Origin: Brachycybe producta
Taxonomy: Eukaryota > Arthropoda > Diplopoda > Playtdesmida > Andrognathidae
Assembly (NCBI GenBank): GCA_036925085.1
Contig: JAUPFP010000003.1
Span: 6,858,479-6,922,478, forward strand
Length of the DNA: 64,000 nucleotides
Direction of reading: 5' to 3'
Shown: positions 1-13,004 of the stretch, one piece after another
Layout: each line of letters opens with the position of its first letter
How positions within the stretch are numbered: the first letter of the stretch is position 1
Made by a program: the position numbers and the translations under genes
The notes under the pieces: model-generated
Told to the model about the DNA's origin: nothing
Seen by the model: only the letters and a program-made list of their open reading frames with translations
Database searches by the model: none

Positions 1-2025
1 GGGAACTGCTACAAGCTGAATGGTTTTACTATGCAATTATCCCTTTAGCATAATAATATATAAGGGTTGGCTTCCATATAATTTTTAACATGGTGTGTGT
101 ATAAAAATGCTCTTCCTTTTTATCCAGTGGCAGAAAAAGTGACTATCGGTTTGGGTGATTAAATCTCATGAATCATACAAGTTAGAATGTTGAAATTTGA
201 GTGACATGTTAATCGACACCATTAAATATTTTTAAAAAGTGTTTTTTTTACAAGCATTGGTTCATAAAAAATATAGTCAATCGATGTATGCAATGTGTGA
301 CTTGCTCAGAAACAAAACACCATGTGCTTTTATTTGAATAAATAAATTTATTTTAATCAAAACTCAGTTGTACTTCCTCCACTACTATAACTGGATGTGT
401 TTTGCAAAACAAGAACGGTAAATAAAGCAAAAACTTTAATAAGCGCTGTAAAAAACCTCAAAAATTGAAGAAAACAACTTTCCATGTTAAAAAGAATTAA
501 AACTTATTACCTAAGTACGGTATATAATGCATGAAAAGCATTTTAACTGTGCGAACATTTACGTTAGGACCTTACTGCGACTTTTGTAAATGGTTACAAG
601 TGCTGCAGTGCATACGGATACCATTTTTTGACTTCAGTCTTTGAAAAACTTGGTTCTATGCATACTTATGTGAACTTTTAATTTTAAACTCAGTGGTTCT
701 TAAATATTGGTCAATTCTTTTATCCAAATTAATATAAAATTGTTTTACCGAAAAACCTGTATTGAAAGGTCAATTTACCGTAATACCGATGTAACAAAAT
801 AGACCGGTAATACAGGTTTATCAATAACGATACAACCGGTAATGGAAACCCGAACTGGGATTGTGTCTAACGAAAACATGTCCAGTAGTTGTGCTATTTA
901 AGCCTACATTTTTTTCATTAAAGCTATCAGTGTAAAGGGTATAACAATGTATGTTGTAAGAAATGTGTTGATGTCTTTTTTCACCATAGTGAAAACAAAT
1001 ACAAATGCATTTTTAGGAATTTTTGTTTATTTAAGTCATGATTTAAAAAAAATTGTACTCTACATTAAAAATTTAAATATATAAATTGTTTCATGCACAA
1101 CACAAATTTGAAGAAGCATATCCTTTCATTGTTTGTTAATTATAATTACAAATTATTAATTTAAAATAAAATTAAGTTTTTATTAATTGACAAACTAGTT
1201 AGCTTATGAGCATCACGGTTGGAAAATATCATGATTTTTTTGGAAAATATCAAAATATCGGATATTTTGATATATATTGTGAATTATTTGATATATATCA
1301 AAATATTTTTCACATTTCACCACAGTTATTCACCACTGCAGTCTCACTCAAATTCACTTTTCAATCCATTTTAATGTCTACCTGTTATGAATACTTCGAA
1401 TCATGTAAGAACTAGAAAATGAAATTTAAAATTTTGCACACTAAGAATTTAAAGGCCTTGCTAGAGCTAAATGAAACACTCAGAAATGATAGTTTTTGGA
1501 AGTTTTTTCTTCTGAAAACTGCCTTTTCAGAGTGGAAAATCTGAATACTCTGAAGTTTTGCTTTCAGAGTTTTCATTATGCTATAGACTGCAAATTATTT
1601 TCTGATTTTGTTTTTAGAATATTTTTTCAGATCTCTTTTCATTCAGCTCTAGCAAAGCCTTTAGACAGTAAAATCAATATTAAGTACTAGTATGTTAAAT
1701 ACCGGCAACATTTACAAAACATTTTAGAAACATTTAAGAACCTATAATTCGGTTATGTTAATAAAAAAATCACTAGTTCCCATATTCAACAACTGGGGCG
1801 TCTAGACTTAAGTCCATTAGGCCCATGTTAAGTGAAAAATTACAAAAATACAAAATGTATACTGTTCTTATTTTGACGCTAAAATGGCCCACAATTGTCC
1901 AATTTTCACAGTTCAAAGTGCTATATGCACATTAAAGTATATTTAATAATGTGATTTTTCCAGATTTTAATTTTAAAGTTTTAATCTATTTTTTAAAGTT
2001 GTGAAAATCTTGTTTTTTTATCAAT
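1..2025. other. AT-rich intergenic DNA, no gene recognised
   Basis: Strongly AT-rich, with stops in all frames. The two ORFs of 64-69 codons here have AT-biased composition and no recognisable motif. Around 1240-1310 there is a short run of GATATTT/ATATATC self-complementary repeats. No RNA gene or element end was recognised. Confidence 0.6.
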
Positions 2026-2377
2026 CATGTTAAATCCCATAGGCTAAAAAATGTCCCGACAAAAAGGACGTAAACTTTTTTAATAAGTGGTTTAGAAAAA
2101 TAAAACTTTTTTTAAAATGTTCACAAACATATCTAGTTTAGTGTGATTTTTTTATTTTTTTTAAATTCCATTTAGTTATTAATTAATTATTTTATTAATT
2201 ATTAATTTATTTAACTCATGTTAAATCCCATAGGCTAAAAAAACGCCCCCACAAAAAGGACGTAAACTTTTTTAAGTGGTTTAGAAAAATAAAACTTTTT
2301 TTAAAATGTTCACTAACATGTCTACTTTAATGTAATGTTTTTATTTTTTTTTAATTCCATTTAGTTATTAATTAATT
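2026..2377. repeat. Direct tandem duplication, period about 191 bp
   Basis: Two adjacent copies start with CATGTTAAATCCCATAGGC at 2026 and 2217. Each continues through a block containing AAAAGGACGTAAACTTTTTT and ends in TTAGTTATTAATTAATT. The copies differ by a few substitutions and small indels. No coding potential was seen. This is a local duplication or a two-copy satellite remnant. Confidence 0.8.
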
Positions 2378-2639
2378 TTTTTAATAATTTGTAATGTTTA
2401 TTTTTGTACATGTGACGTCATGCATATGACGTCACATTGCATGCAAACTCTAGGTATAAAGAAAATAATTTATTACCATAAAATGTCACTTTTGGAAAAT
2501 AGCTTTTTTTTTAGTTAATTGCAGGCAGGTGAATTGCAAGGTGGGTGGGTCGTCTGGAGCACCTCTTTAGATGTTTTTATTGCTTTTCAAAAGTGACATT
2601 TACATCTATTTCTATCCCCCTTTTTTGTAAACAACATTG

Positions 2640-2945
2640 TTATTATGTTTTATACATGTGTACACGTGTGTACATATACATTTGTGAACATGCGGACATT
2701 TGCGGACACGTGTGTGAATGTGCCTGCATGTGCGTACTTGTACATACACGTGTGAACGTGCGGGCACATGTGTGAACGTGTGGGCACGTGCATGAACATG
2801 CGGACACGTGCATGAACATGCGTAAACGTGTGCACGTGCACACAAATGCATACACGTGTGCACATGTGCATGCATGTGCACACAAATGCATGCACATGTG
2901 CATAAATGGGTGTACATGTGCATACATGTGGGTGCACATGTATCA
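2640..2945. repeat. Purine/pyrimidine-alternating minisatellite (possible Z-DNA)
   Basis: About 300 bp consist almost entirely of alternating purine and pyrimidine built from ACACGTGTG, GTGCATG, ACATGCG and CACATGTG words. Long ORFs open on both strands are a by-product; they encode only Cys/His/Met/Val/Tyr/Thr/Ala/Arg combinations. This composition is the classical substrate for left-handed DNA under supercoiling and is prone to length polymorphism. No gene is called here. Confidence 0.85.
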
Positions 2946-3885
2946 TATACTTTGATTTTTCTTAAATCTAGTTTTTATTTGTTTTATATTGAGAAAATTA
3001 AACTTTTCAAATCAAATTTAAAATTTCCTCTTGAGACTTTTTAAAACCATACAGGTAGTGTCTTTCCTTTTTTCCCCCTTTCCCTTTTTTGGCACTGACT
3101 CAAATTTTTTAATGAGCTTTCTTGTCAAAAAGATTTATTGTCAGAAAAACATTTTTTTGCCAAATTTGTCTAGACAATTCTTTTTGATAGAAATTGCCGC
3201 CATAGGTAAAAAAACAATAACCGCGCCATCTAACGATTTTTTTTCTAAGTAATTTTGCTATATAGGATCTTAACAGAAATTTGTTGAAATATATTCCAAT
3301 AACCATTATTCATTATAATTCAGTGACTAATGTATGGCCATCACTCTAAAAGCCAATGTGATTTTTAAATTTGAATATATACTGCCCTTAGTTTACTATG
3401 TCTAGATAGTTCTACAATACTTTAACAAAATGACAAACTGAACCCATCCTTGTCAGCATAGGCCCTAGGTGGCTTTTGGCTTTGGAACCTTATTGTGATT
3501 TGAAAGTAGCAACCATTTTTGCAGCTAATGGACGGATATATGAGGCTAATAAAACATGACCTGTCACAGTGATAAGCATAGATAAGAGGTCATGATGAGT
3601 GGTCGGGCCTGTGGAAAAAATTTGCAAAAACCTACGTAGTGTAATTTACACCATGTACAATAAAACTGATATATATTATGATATCTATTACTGATATATA
3701 TTGCTTGGTATATATCTAACAACCCTGATGAGTATATTAACTTATTAGGTAACTTGTGAACATAAATGAATTATTTAGGATTATTTTGTATTTTACAGTA
3801 TTTGAAATTTAGAAAGCATGCATTTGTGAGCTTTTAACTTCAACTTCATAATTTTACCCAACTTATGATGTTTTCCATAACTCGA

Positions 3886-4489
3886 ATCTTCTGATCGCGT
3901 GTTGACTGCACGAAGAAGATTCGAGTTACAGAAATAGTCGGATGGAGATTGATTGTGATCATCCTTCTGTGCAGGGGTGTAGTCTTTGCAGAAGGATGGT
4001 GACCATCTCTCCTCATCGATGCTGATGTACATCTTCCTTTGTCGTTACCAATTGAAGATGTAGCTTCTCCAGGATCTGTATGTCTCCTTGCCTTATGGTG
4101 TCTCCGGCTTGCCTAGAGAAGGATTAGTTTCCAGACAAATAGACAATGCAGTTTCTCATTGCAACACTTTATTCATTCTTGCTCAAAAACATCAAGAGTA
4201 CAAGAATGAATTTTGATATTAAAGATGCGTCCTCGGGCCCATGATGTTGTACGGATATAAATCAAACGTAATACAAAAGTTGAGCAAGTAAGGACGATGA
4301 GCAAAGAGGAGGATGGTCCTTTTATACCTTGGACCTGTGTACACCTACGAGATGTAACCATGTCCAAGTGACCATGGTCCTAAATATCAATCCGCCACTT
4401 CGATATGAGTCAAAGAGGGAGGGACAAGCAGGAGTTGCTTACACCCTAGGCTATGGTTTTGGCGGGATCACAAGTTACTGGGTGTTACA
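3886..4489 (-). repeat. Family C LTR copy C1 (minus orientation)
   Basis: This segment is homologous to 39331-39927 and, over its U3 part, to 42020-42285. On the minus strand it begins TGTAACACCC and carries a TATA box, GGTATAAAAGG, at about 4318-4328. An AATAAAG polyadenylation-like signal follows further downstream (about 4170). It ends near the conserved AGAAGATTCGAGTT block. TG start, TATA box and poly(A) signal in that order support an LTR. The left end is approximate because the copies diverge there. No target duplication was identified. Confidence 0.6.
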
Positions 4490-4677
4490 CATTCAACTTA
4501 GAAATGAAATCGTAAAGATTCAGGGGTGATGGTCAACATTTAGTGTTTTGGAATTAAACAGAATGTCATTACTATCTCGTATTTCTTTTAAATTACACCA
4601 CTTATTTCGTAATGCAACACTTAAGACATTTTTGACACTAATTACACAAAAAAGAACGACTATTTTATGAATACTGG

Positions 4678-5427
4678 TGTGGCAACCAGGTTTGCTCAAT
4701 CAAATTTTTTGATTGAGCAGACAAACTTCCTATGGTGGTCTACCTGACAGCTTGCAGTAGGCTGTTAGGTCGGACGCCATTTTGGTGCCAGCAGACCTCT
4801 CACCATTGGAGTCAATGGGTGAGAGGTCAGAAGTGGCCACTGTCCCCTCCAGGTGGAATTGCCTGGAGGTGTAAATGGCCTAGTCAGCCGTTTGTTCTGG
4901 GCAGTGTGTTGTAGGCAAGTGACAGGACAACAACTTCATGCTGGAGGCCAGGGTGGCCTCCATTGTTCCTTTGTTGAATTCATCTTGTTTGGTTTTTGTG
5001 TATTCTCCATGGGGGCTTGGCTGGTGGGTTTTTCCAGCCAAGTTGTGTGGAGAAAGAACCACTGCTATTTGCTTCATTTTATGTGTGAGTTGAATAAACC
5101 ACCTTTTATTTTACTATAACATTGGTGTCGTGTTTTTTATTGGAAAGTACCGCGGGGAGGGGGGATTTCTGCGGGAATTCACCATCCCTTTTTGGCCTAT
5201 TGTCAGCCGGTACTTGCATTGGCTCGCGGTGGGACCTCTCGTTGTGGTGGCGGATCGTCCATGGGAGACTCCGTGGGAGTCGACGCTACCCAACGTTACC
5301 GTGCGGAGGACTGCTACGGGTACAATCCCGTCCCCGTAATCGGAGTCTGTGTCCGGGTAAGTTCTTGTTCTTTCGGATGACACTAAATTTACTCGAGGTA
5401 TTGTAACGGACCAGTCGGGTCTTTACA
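4678..5427 (+). repeat. Solo LTR, gypsy family B, with CTGG target duplication
   Basis: It starts TGTGGCAACC and ends TTTACA. The 4-bp flank CTGG is present on both sides (4674-4677 and 5428-5431), as expected for a solo LTR left by recombination. Related copies lie at 6289-7090, 10345-11040, 53361-54141, 57808-58604, 60392-61186 and 61246-62043. The stretch GTTGAATAAACC near 5088 provides a polyadenylation signal. This copy is clearly diverged from the 57.8-62 kb copies. Confidence 0.8.
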
Positions 5428-5431
5428 CTGG

Positions 5432-6288
5432 ACGCATTTTGTTAACTACATTTAATACAGACAAGTTCATTTTTACTTGTTAACAATAACTTGTGATTTA
5501 CAATTGTAATTTACAATATTATTGCTCACAAGACTTGTAGTTTTGTGAACAAATGTTCGTGAAACACCTACAACCAACAAGTTGTGATTACAATGACTTG
5601 AAATCTACAATTGTTACTGACAAGACTTCATTGTTTTTTGAAACGGGCCACAGGTCAAGTAACAATATAAATGCAGAAAGTGAAAAAAAGTTTTCTTCTG
5701 TGAAATTTCAAATTTGTATATGTGATTTAAATTAAACAACCCTGACATTGATGGTGACAATCATTTAATCATTTATTTGAGATACATTTACTGAAAGGTA
5801 TGTAACCACAACTTTTGGTGCTTTATGTTCCTGAGGTGGTTCAAAGCAAAATTTAAAAATTACTTTTTTTTTAAGAAATAGTCTTAAATACACTATTGCC
5901 TGATCACTTATTTAATTACATCATGTTAAGAAATTAAAAGGACTTAAGAAAGATGTATGTGAGGGTTTGAGCACATCTATGTATATGAGGCCATTTTTCT
6001 AAAAAAATTATTTTAAATTTTGCCTTAGGTGAAAATATTTTTTGAACTCCAGCTTATGAATCTTGGTGTGTAAGCTAATAAATAGCTTATACATGTACAT
6101 CTATCGTATGACATGCTAAATAAAATCATAATGTTATCTATAATTATCGGATGTGAGTTGTCTGTTTGTATGTATGTATGTATGTATGTATGTATGCATG
6201 CATGTTTGTTAGCTGTGACCAATAAAAACTAAATTTTGTATGGTTACTTTCTACGGCTCTATGAGTGAATTAGGGTATCTGTGATCCG
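5432..6288. other. Intergenic DNA with a (TATG)n microsatellite
   Basis: No gene was recognised. A tetranucleotide run of TGTA/TATG units spans about 6167-6205. The rest is AT-rich, with stops in all frames. Confidence 0.6.
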
Positions 6289-7090
6289 TGACAACGACCC
6301 GACTGGTCCGTCACAATACCTCGGGCAACTCTTGCCCCGTCCAAAAGAACAAGAACAAAACTTACCCGGACACCAGACTCCAAACGGGAACGGGATTGTA
6401 CCCATAGCAGCCCTCTGCATAGCAACGTGGGTCCACGTCGGCTCCCTGGAGTTTCCCTCGCCGGACACGACGGTCGATCCGCCGCCACAATGAGAATATC
6501 GTGGTGGAACCTCTTCCACCGCGAGCCGACGTAAGCACCGGCCGACAATAGGCCAAAAAGGGACGGTGAAAACCCATAGATTTCCCCAACCTCCCCGCGG
6601 TACTCCCCAATAAAACACAACACCAGAAGTAGTAAAATAAAAAGGTTGTTTATTTAACACTTACTGTAGGTTAATGAGATGCAAAATAAAAGCAAATAGC
6701 AGTGGTTATCCTTCCACACAACTTGGCTGGTGCCATCCACCAGCCAAGCCCCCATGGAAAACCAAACAGGCAAACAAAGCCAAACAAAAGATGACACAAA
6801 GAACAATGGAGGCCACCTTGGCCTCCAGCATCAAGATGTTGGTCAGTCAGTCTCCTACAACACACTGCCCAGATTCAATGGCTGACCAAGCCAAAGAAAC
6901 CTCCAGGCAACTCCACCTAGAGGGGACAGTGGTCACTTCTGACCTCTCACCCATTGACTTCAATGGTGAGAGGTCTGCTGGCAACAAAATGGCGTCCGAC
7001 CGAACAGCCTACTATATGCTGTCAGGCAGATCACCATAGGGAGTTCGTCTGCTCAATCAAAAATTTGATTGAGCAGACCAGGTTGCCATA
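6289..7090 (-). repeat. LTR, gypsy family B (minus orientation)
   Basis: The plus strand reads TGACAACGACC at the left end and GGTTGCCATA at the right, the reverse of the family B LTR. Shared blocks include the CACTGCCCAGAT and CTGACCTCTCACCCAT stretches found in every family copy, and CTGCTCAATCAAAAATTTG near the outer end. No matching 4-bp flank was found, so it may be truncated or rearranged. Confidence 0.7.
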
Positions 7091-7364
7091 TACTGCACAT
7101 GCATTACAGGCACAGAAATACCAAAGAGCTTCTAACAACAATTGAAGCTCTTTGGAAATACTAGGCTGGGTCAACTTGTGGTTCTGTACAAAAGTGATTT
7201 CTCAGCAACTACTCAACTGATTTGTATTAAATTCTAAGCATTACTAGAAGCAAAGAGGTGTCAAGTTGTGCCGAAGCATATTTATCATATAGCTTTGTAT
7301 TATAGCCTTTGACTACTGATATTTTGGGACATCAAAATTCAGATTTCGTCAAGCTCTGGCAACT

Positions 7365-8640
7365 GTTTAGTTTTTGATTTGATTTGAAAAATTACTGCAA
7401 ACAGCCATAAAGGCCTATGGCAGAGGGACAAGAGTCCAAGTGCAGCATAGAAAATGCATTGTCAAAACCAGAAAATATAAAACCCCATTGATATAAACCC
7501 AACAACAATTTCAATATTTTTTAATGCTGCAAATATGTGCATTGTCAAAACAAAACAAAATTATGACTCCCATAAAATACGTTTTCCTGCACAAAATCCC
7601 CGGCAAGCGAGTTCCATTGTCGAATCGCCCTAGGAACAAATGACCAGTAATAAGATTCTGTTCGTGCAGAAATCTCTCCAACTTTGTTAGTGTGGTCACC
7701 CCTACCCAAATATAATGCCCTGCAAAGTTTACTTGAAGTAGGTTTAGGGCAAGAGCATTCGATTAAAGATATTAAGACTAAAATCTGAACGTCTTGCAAG
7801 TAAACTATCCCAACCAAGCTCTGAAAGCATTTTAGTTACACTGTCAGCATATCCATATTTACCACAAACAAACCTAGCAGCCCTGTGTTGGACCATTTCT
7901 ATGGAGTGTGCTAAGTCTGCAGTGTGGGGATTCCACATGGAGCTGCAGTATTCTAAATGGGGACGTACTAATGATTGATATGCTATACCTCCCCTCACCT
8001 TAGAATGTGTTGACTAAACCTTAGAATCTGCATAGACTTGGAAATAATCTGTTTGACATGCAGCTTCCAAGAAAGTTTAGCTGTAATCGTTACCCCCAAA
8101 TATTTATAAGAATCTACGTTATTAAGTGGAATGGTCCCTATTCTATATGGAAATATTATTGGATTCCTTCCCCTAGCTACCCTCAATACACAACATTTTT
8201 CCTTATTAAGTTGAAGTTGCCATTTAGAATCAGTAATTTGGCAATCATTCTCAGAGGTAACCTCACGATAAATTATTGTATCATCTGCAAATAGCTGGCA
8301 ATTGCTGCTAACTTGGCTGCTGAGGTCATTGATATATAAAAGAAACAGAAGTGGACCCAACACACTAACGTGAGGAACCCCTGATGTAACCCCTATCCAG
8401 TCAGATTCTGACCCACCTGCAAAACCCTTTGTTTCCTATCACTAAAAAATAAAAGCACCCATTTATACACCTGTTCACCCAATCCATACCCACTAATTTT
8501 TGTCATTAGTTTTGAGTGAGAAACTGTGTCAAATGCCTTGTAGAGATCAAGAAAAACCAAATCTATCTGACTGCCTTTGTCTAAAATTTTTGGAAGGTCA
8601 TCAACTAAAAGAATAAGCTGGGTTTCACTTGAACATTGAC
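7365..8640 (-). pseudogene. 5'-truncated LINE (Jockey/CR1-type) reverse transcriptase relic
   Basis: The minus strand encodes the palm and C-terminal parts of a non-LTR retrotransposon reverse transcriptase. The run GPLLFLLYINDL is followed by FADDT (the catalytic box), W..QLNKEKC, YLGVTI, and RPHLEYCSSMWNPHT with a following thumb segment. Reading frames change at about 7745-8000 and again upstream of 8363, so it is not translatable. The copy lacks fingers, endonuclease and ORF1, as expected of 5' truncation during target-primed reverse transcription. Its 3' tail matches the tail of the plus-strand copy at 42300-44015, so both are one family in opposite orientation. Confidence 0.85.
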
Positions 8641-8770
8641 TTTTCCAGACTTTCTACCACTACATTATTTTTTTCCTTTTGGATCAGTCTGTAAACATCT
8701 CAGAGCAAATGCTTTGCATTGTCCATCAATGTAAGTATGATAGCTCCAAACAAAGTCACTCAAAAAATTA

Positions 8771-10259
8771 TCACTGCTTGAAAGAATTTGATTTTAATGT
8801 GTCCAAAAGTGGATAAACAGGAAAGTAAGTTGTCTCAATAACGTCCATGACCTGTGGACAATAGAATTCATTTTCAGGAAAATCACTGCAAGGGACAGAT
8901 TTGATAGATTTGTCAATTTCCAAAAAAAGAGGTGCAGTGAAACCTTGGAGCGTTGTTTGCAAGTGGTTTGCAAGACGATTAATTAACTTGATAAACGAGC
9001 ATGGTCATGCAATACAAGTAGTACATATACGCTTTGTCTGCCGAGTGTAAGGTGAGCATAACGTGATCACAACTGAACCTTTGTTTTGCTTTGATTATAG
9101 GAGTGCTTTGGATTACAAACACGTTTCTGAATTGAATTATGCTCACAATCCAAGGTTTATCTGTAATTGTGTAAAGTGTACTTAGAACTGATGATTTTGA
9201 TTCTTTTTTTCTGCAAAAAAGCTTGAATCCTGTCCTAAGGATATCCAATCCACTTTCGATTGAATATGTTTTCTGGAGTAATGCCATAAAGCACACAGCA
9301 GCTTTCCTTAAAATTGTTGAAGCAGTCAGAGCCTTGCACAGGAAATGTTTCCTAAAAGCAGTCAAAATATGGACAGTACACAAATGGCTTTCAAATGGCA
9401 CATGCCGTCATTGAATATTGAGTCTGTTAGTCAAATTTAATATCCCAACATGTTTTCAAATAAGCGTGCATTTCACAGCTAACCATACTTAAGATGCATG
9501 CATGAATTATTGCATATAAAAAGTCAACAACAACAACACTAACTGCTTTGTGGCCAGGATTAATTTCCTTAACCTTATAAAGGACATGATCTAGGAAAGC
9601 TCTGATGTCATCCACTCGGTGGCTATTCAAAACCATGTGTGCTAATGGAAAAGAAGAAAAATTAGAAAAGTGAACAATAAGGGAGGGAGTACAAGAAAAC
9701 CTTTTTTGAATCTGTATCAGCCTTTCTTATCAATTGTCCAGTTGTGTCTAGGTGCAGTGTTAAAAATGTTTTTGTTTAGAACAATCCGAAATCAGTTTCA
9801 CCTGACCAAAAGAAACAAATGAACTGTAAATGGATCAAAAGGATTAAAACTTTTAATGTATCCTAGTAGAATAGATTCAGCATTAATTGTTTTCTCCATT
9901 TTCTCTTTAATGCATAGGAGATCAAGTCGAACATCAGATCAGTGCATTTTAGATAAGAGGCAATCTTCGGATTTCATCTTATTCAATGCAGACACAAGAA
10001 ATTTTTCATTAACCAAACTTTAGCTTCTCCACCATGTTTTTTTCTTGCATTCCCTCTTGTATTTTCAAATGATGCTTGTAAGAAAATTAGTTGTCACAAA
10101 CACTTGCACTGGAACCAGTGGTTGTGGTTTGTCATAAATTGTGCAGTTGAATTGGGCAGTGCATTTGCAATGACCATATGCGTTTAGAATCACCTGTTGA
10201 TGTTGAATATCTTGGTGCACTTTTGGCTGGGAAAGAGCAGCAGCCTTGAATTTTTCCAA
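8771..10259 (-). pseudogene. Decayed transposase-like coding segments, family unknown
   Basis: Several minus-strand open segments (10065-10259, about 9840-9950, 9427-9636, 8979-9401, 8771-8962) have protein-like composition and lie in consistent order, separated by frameshifts or short introns. Recognisable features are weak: a Cys/His-containing N-terminal piece (YGHCKCTAQFNC) and the segment HKAVSVVVVDFLYAIIHA, which resembles the second catalytic Asp region of invertebrate DDE transposases. The evidence does not allow assignment to a superfamily. A multi-exon host gene of unknown function is the alternative. Confidence 0.35.
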
Positions 10260-10344
10260 TCTAAATGCTCGACTGTTCTGTCCAATTGAAAGGCTTCAGT
10301 TGCCCTAAAGTGAAATCAAAAATATTATTCCATTCATCAGTTGT

Positions 10345-11040
10345 TTATAATGTCCCAACTGAACCCCTACAATGAACCCCGGCAGTTTTACCAAACTCAC
10401 AGGTACCAGGCTCATTAATGGGGACGGGATCGCACTCGTAGCAGCATCGCACAGTATGAGGGTGGCGTTGGTACAAAGACTGCCAACATGACAAGAATAT
10501 TGCATTGGAACACCGCTTCCATTGCAAGCTGACACAATCCACTGGCTGTGAAAGATGGAAAAAGCATGGTGAAATCCCCGTCGGAATGCCCCCTCCCACT
10601 GGTTAACTCCCTAGAAAACGACACGACACAGTATAAGTGAAATATAAATGATATAGATTTATTTAACACTTATGTTAAAACGATATTTACAGAATTGGCT
10701 GGTCCGCTTGACCAGCCAAATGAGCGTTATACAAAGAACACATGCCAACGGGCCTAAAAGCAAAATGATGCCCAACTGGAGGCCACTTCGGCCTTCAGCA
10801 CTGATGTAACAGCTGAAGACTCCAACACATTGTCCAAAATAAATGGCCTGCCTGGCCATTTAATACCTCCAGGCAGCATCGCCTGGAGGGGGAAGTGGTC
10901 ACTTCTGACCCTCTCATACATTAAACTCAATGGAGAGAGGCCTACTGGCACCAAGATAGCATCGACCTAGTTGCCTACTGTAAGCAACTGAGCAGACCAC
11001 CACTTGGAGTTCATCTTCTCAACCAAAAAAATTTTGATTG
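10345..11040 (-). repeat. Old, diverged LTR of gypsy family B (minus orientation)
   Basis: Its left end aligns with the TGTAATGTCCC terminus of the family (here AATGTCCCAACTG). Internal blocks CTTCTGACC..CTCTCA and AGCAGACCACCA match. The right end is lost near 11040, where it abuts sequence homologous to 62150 onwards. The same order, LTR then 3' ORF, recurs at 61246-63924, suggesting this is the 3' LTR of a minus-strand element. Confidence 0.55.
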
Positions 11041-11044
11041 GAGC

Positions 11045-12480
11045 GAAAGTGGAGCCCATCCACTCCGTAGCCAACTAATGAGGCCACCACGATCCTAACA
11101 GGTAATAGATGAATGGGGCTGCACGCCAGGCTAGACAAACTATCCAGGTATCTAGTCCCATCAGATTCAGAATGCCAAACTTTTTGGACTGGGTTCACTA
11201 CCAAAACCACCTGAAAACCTCCACAACTGAACACAACAACATGGTTCATGTTGTACGGCAGTTGCCGAGCTACCCACAGATCTGGAAGAGGCTCATCTAG
11301 ATGGTAGTATCACGTGGTATTGATAGCCCTCCATTCCTAGGACGGCATACCCATACTTGGTCTATGGCAGGCCATAGACCAAGTATGGGAATGCCGTCCT
11401 CTGGCTCAGGTCTAGGGGAGGTCTATCAAATTTTAAGGCCTAGGGCCGCAAAGACCTCGCCACTGTGACTGAGAGAAGGGTTACCCCACTTCAGGATGAT
11501 GGGATCACAAAATGAGGGAACACTAACTCCTCCTATTGAAGTGCCTTCACCCTGAGGTAGGGGCAAAGTCACACATTGGAGGGTTCCCACCGATCAAACC
11601 CGCAGGTTTGATACCACATCCACCTTCGGGAGGATGGAGGGATGCCGTCAACTATAGAACATGTACAAATTGGTTGCTTCCCAGCTGGCATGCTTGCCTT
11701 AGGATGCCAGGACTCCTTTTCTGCCACAGTGCCTCCACATTCAGCTCCCTGGTGCTTGCTTACTAATGAAGGGTGTCGGACTTTCCTTCCTCTCATGTCT
11801 GGACTTTTTGTCATTCTTTTTATTTTTCTTCCTGTGAGAGGAAGGTTTGCCATGCTTCGAGCCAGAACCCACCGAACTCGAAGACTTACGGGCCGGTCAG
11901 GTGTAGATGCATGGTTAGCCTCTTGCCCACTCGGTCTTCTCCGAAGGTTTTTTGGCCGGAGTCGTACTCTGCTTCGGGGAAGCCCCCGTAGCCGAACAGG
12001 CACCCGAGGTCAGCCACTAGCAGTTTTATCTACCGCACCATGGGCTGGTGCCTTCATAGATTTTATCACCTCCCTCTTCGCGATTTGCTGCTGGCCAGCA
12101 GCAGTAGTTACTCGCAAATCACTCACAACTGGAGCGACACCATGACCGACAAGAGGTTCCCGTGTCCTGAGCGGGTCCCTGGCCAAAGTTCCCCACACGG
12201 GGGAACTGCACGACCTGGAGCTCAAACTCCTGCTGATCTCTGGGGCCTAAATCACGACAAATAATGGCCTCCACAGATGCTGCTTGAGCCATAAAGATCC
12301 TCAATTTATGATCCCCGCTCATAGATGTCTTCGGACGATGGGAGGATCTCCCTCGACCAGAGGGCTTGACCCTCTTTCCTCCACTTAGGTTTCCGTCTAC
12401 TGGTGGGGTGTGAGGGTGGGGATGTTTCTGTACCTTCCCACCACCACTCGCAGATTTACCCATCTTGCTCGCCGGTCCCT
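11045..12480 (-). pseudogene. Relic of the family B 3' ORF (ORF-C)
   Basis: This stretch aligns at low identity with 62150-63924. Shared landmarks are GTGGAGCCCATCCACTC at the 3' side, the RPSGRG-type basic segment, and a start region encoding MGKSASGGGKVQK at 12463 (MGKSVSGGGGKGQK in the better copy). Frames are broken many times, so no protein is made. In the intact copy the ORF is a long basic Ser/Lys/Pro-rich protein preceded by a coiled-coil-like stretch. The part at 11341-11399 has been replaced by an inverted duplication. Confidence 0.6.
11341..11399. repeat. Near-perfect hairpin within the ORF-C relic
   Basis: The arms 11341-11368 and 11371-11399 (GACGGCATAC..GGTCTATGGC and its complement) pair with one mismatch across a 2-nt loop. 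The homologous segment near 62680-62760 lacks the inverted copy. The hairpin therefore arose locally, for instance by fold-back template switching. Confidence 0.85.
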
Positions 12481-13004
12481 TTTGGAATTACCGGACTGCC
12501 AGCTAGAGCATCCAGCTACCGCTTCGGGCAGACCCGAAACAGCAACCGGACTTAAACATTAAAGACATAGTTGTGTATGTTTCTCTTATCTACAATATAA
12601 CTTGTAACAATTAAAAGCAATCCAGCATTTCTTTTATATTTTTTATTTATATTAAAGACATTTTTGTATGTTTGTCTAATTGAACAAAATTATGCAATTT
12701 TTTTTTGTGTAGCTTTGATTTATATTTTTTTAAATTTAATACAGTATTATCTGATTTGCCTTTTTCCCATTTCACTGTATGTAGCAACACCAAACACCGT
12801 ACTACTTGTGTTGCCAGTGCCACCTATCAACCAATAAATAATTAATTAATCTCCTTTTTATGAACGGTGCAACTGTGCAGCAACCTTCTCCTTCAACTTA
12901 ACCATGACCAAGCGGGAATCTTGTAACGTCACAGAGCTATTCCAAGGCCCTTTCCTATTGGCTGAACATTATGAGCACACCTTTCCTATACCACAGAATA
13001 AATA

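Noticed and set aside
2612..2946. Overlapping 98-103 codon ORFs on the minus strand, rich in Cys and His
   Set aside because: By-products of the alternating purine/pyrimidine minisatellite; open in several frames on both strands with the same limited amino-acid set. Not a zinc-binding protein.
8058..8294. Plus-strand 78-codon ORF
   Set aside because: Exact shadow of the minus-strand LINE reverse transcriptase.
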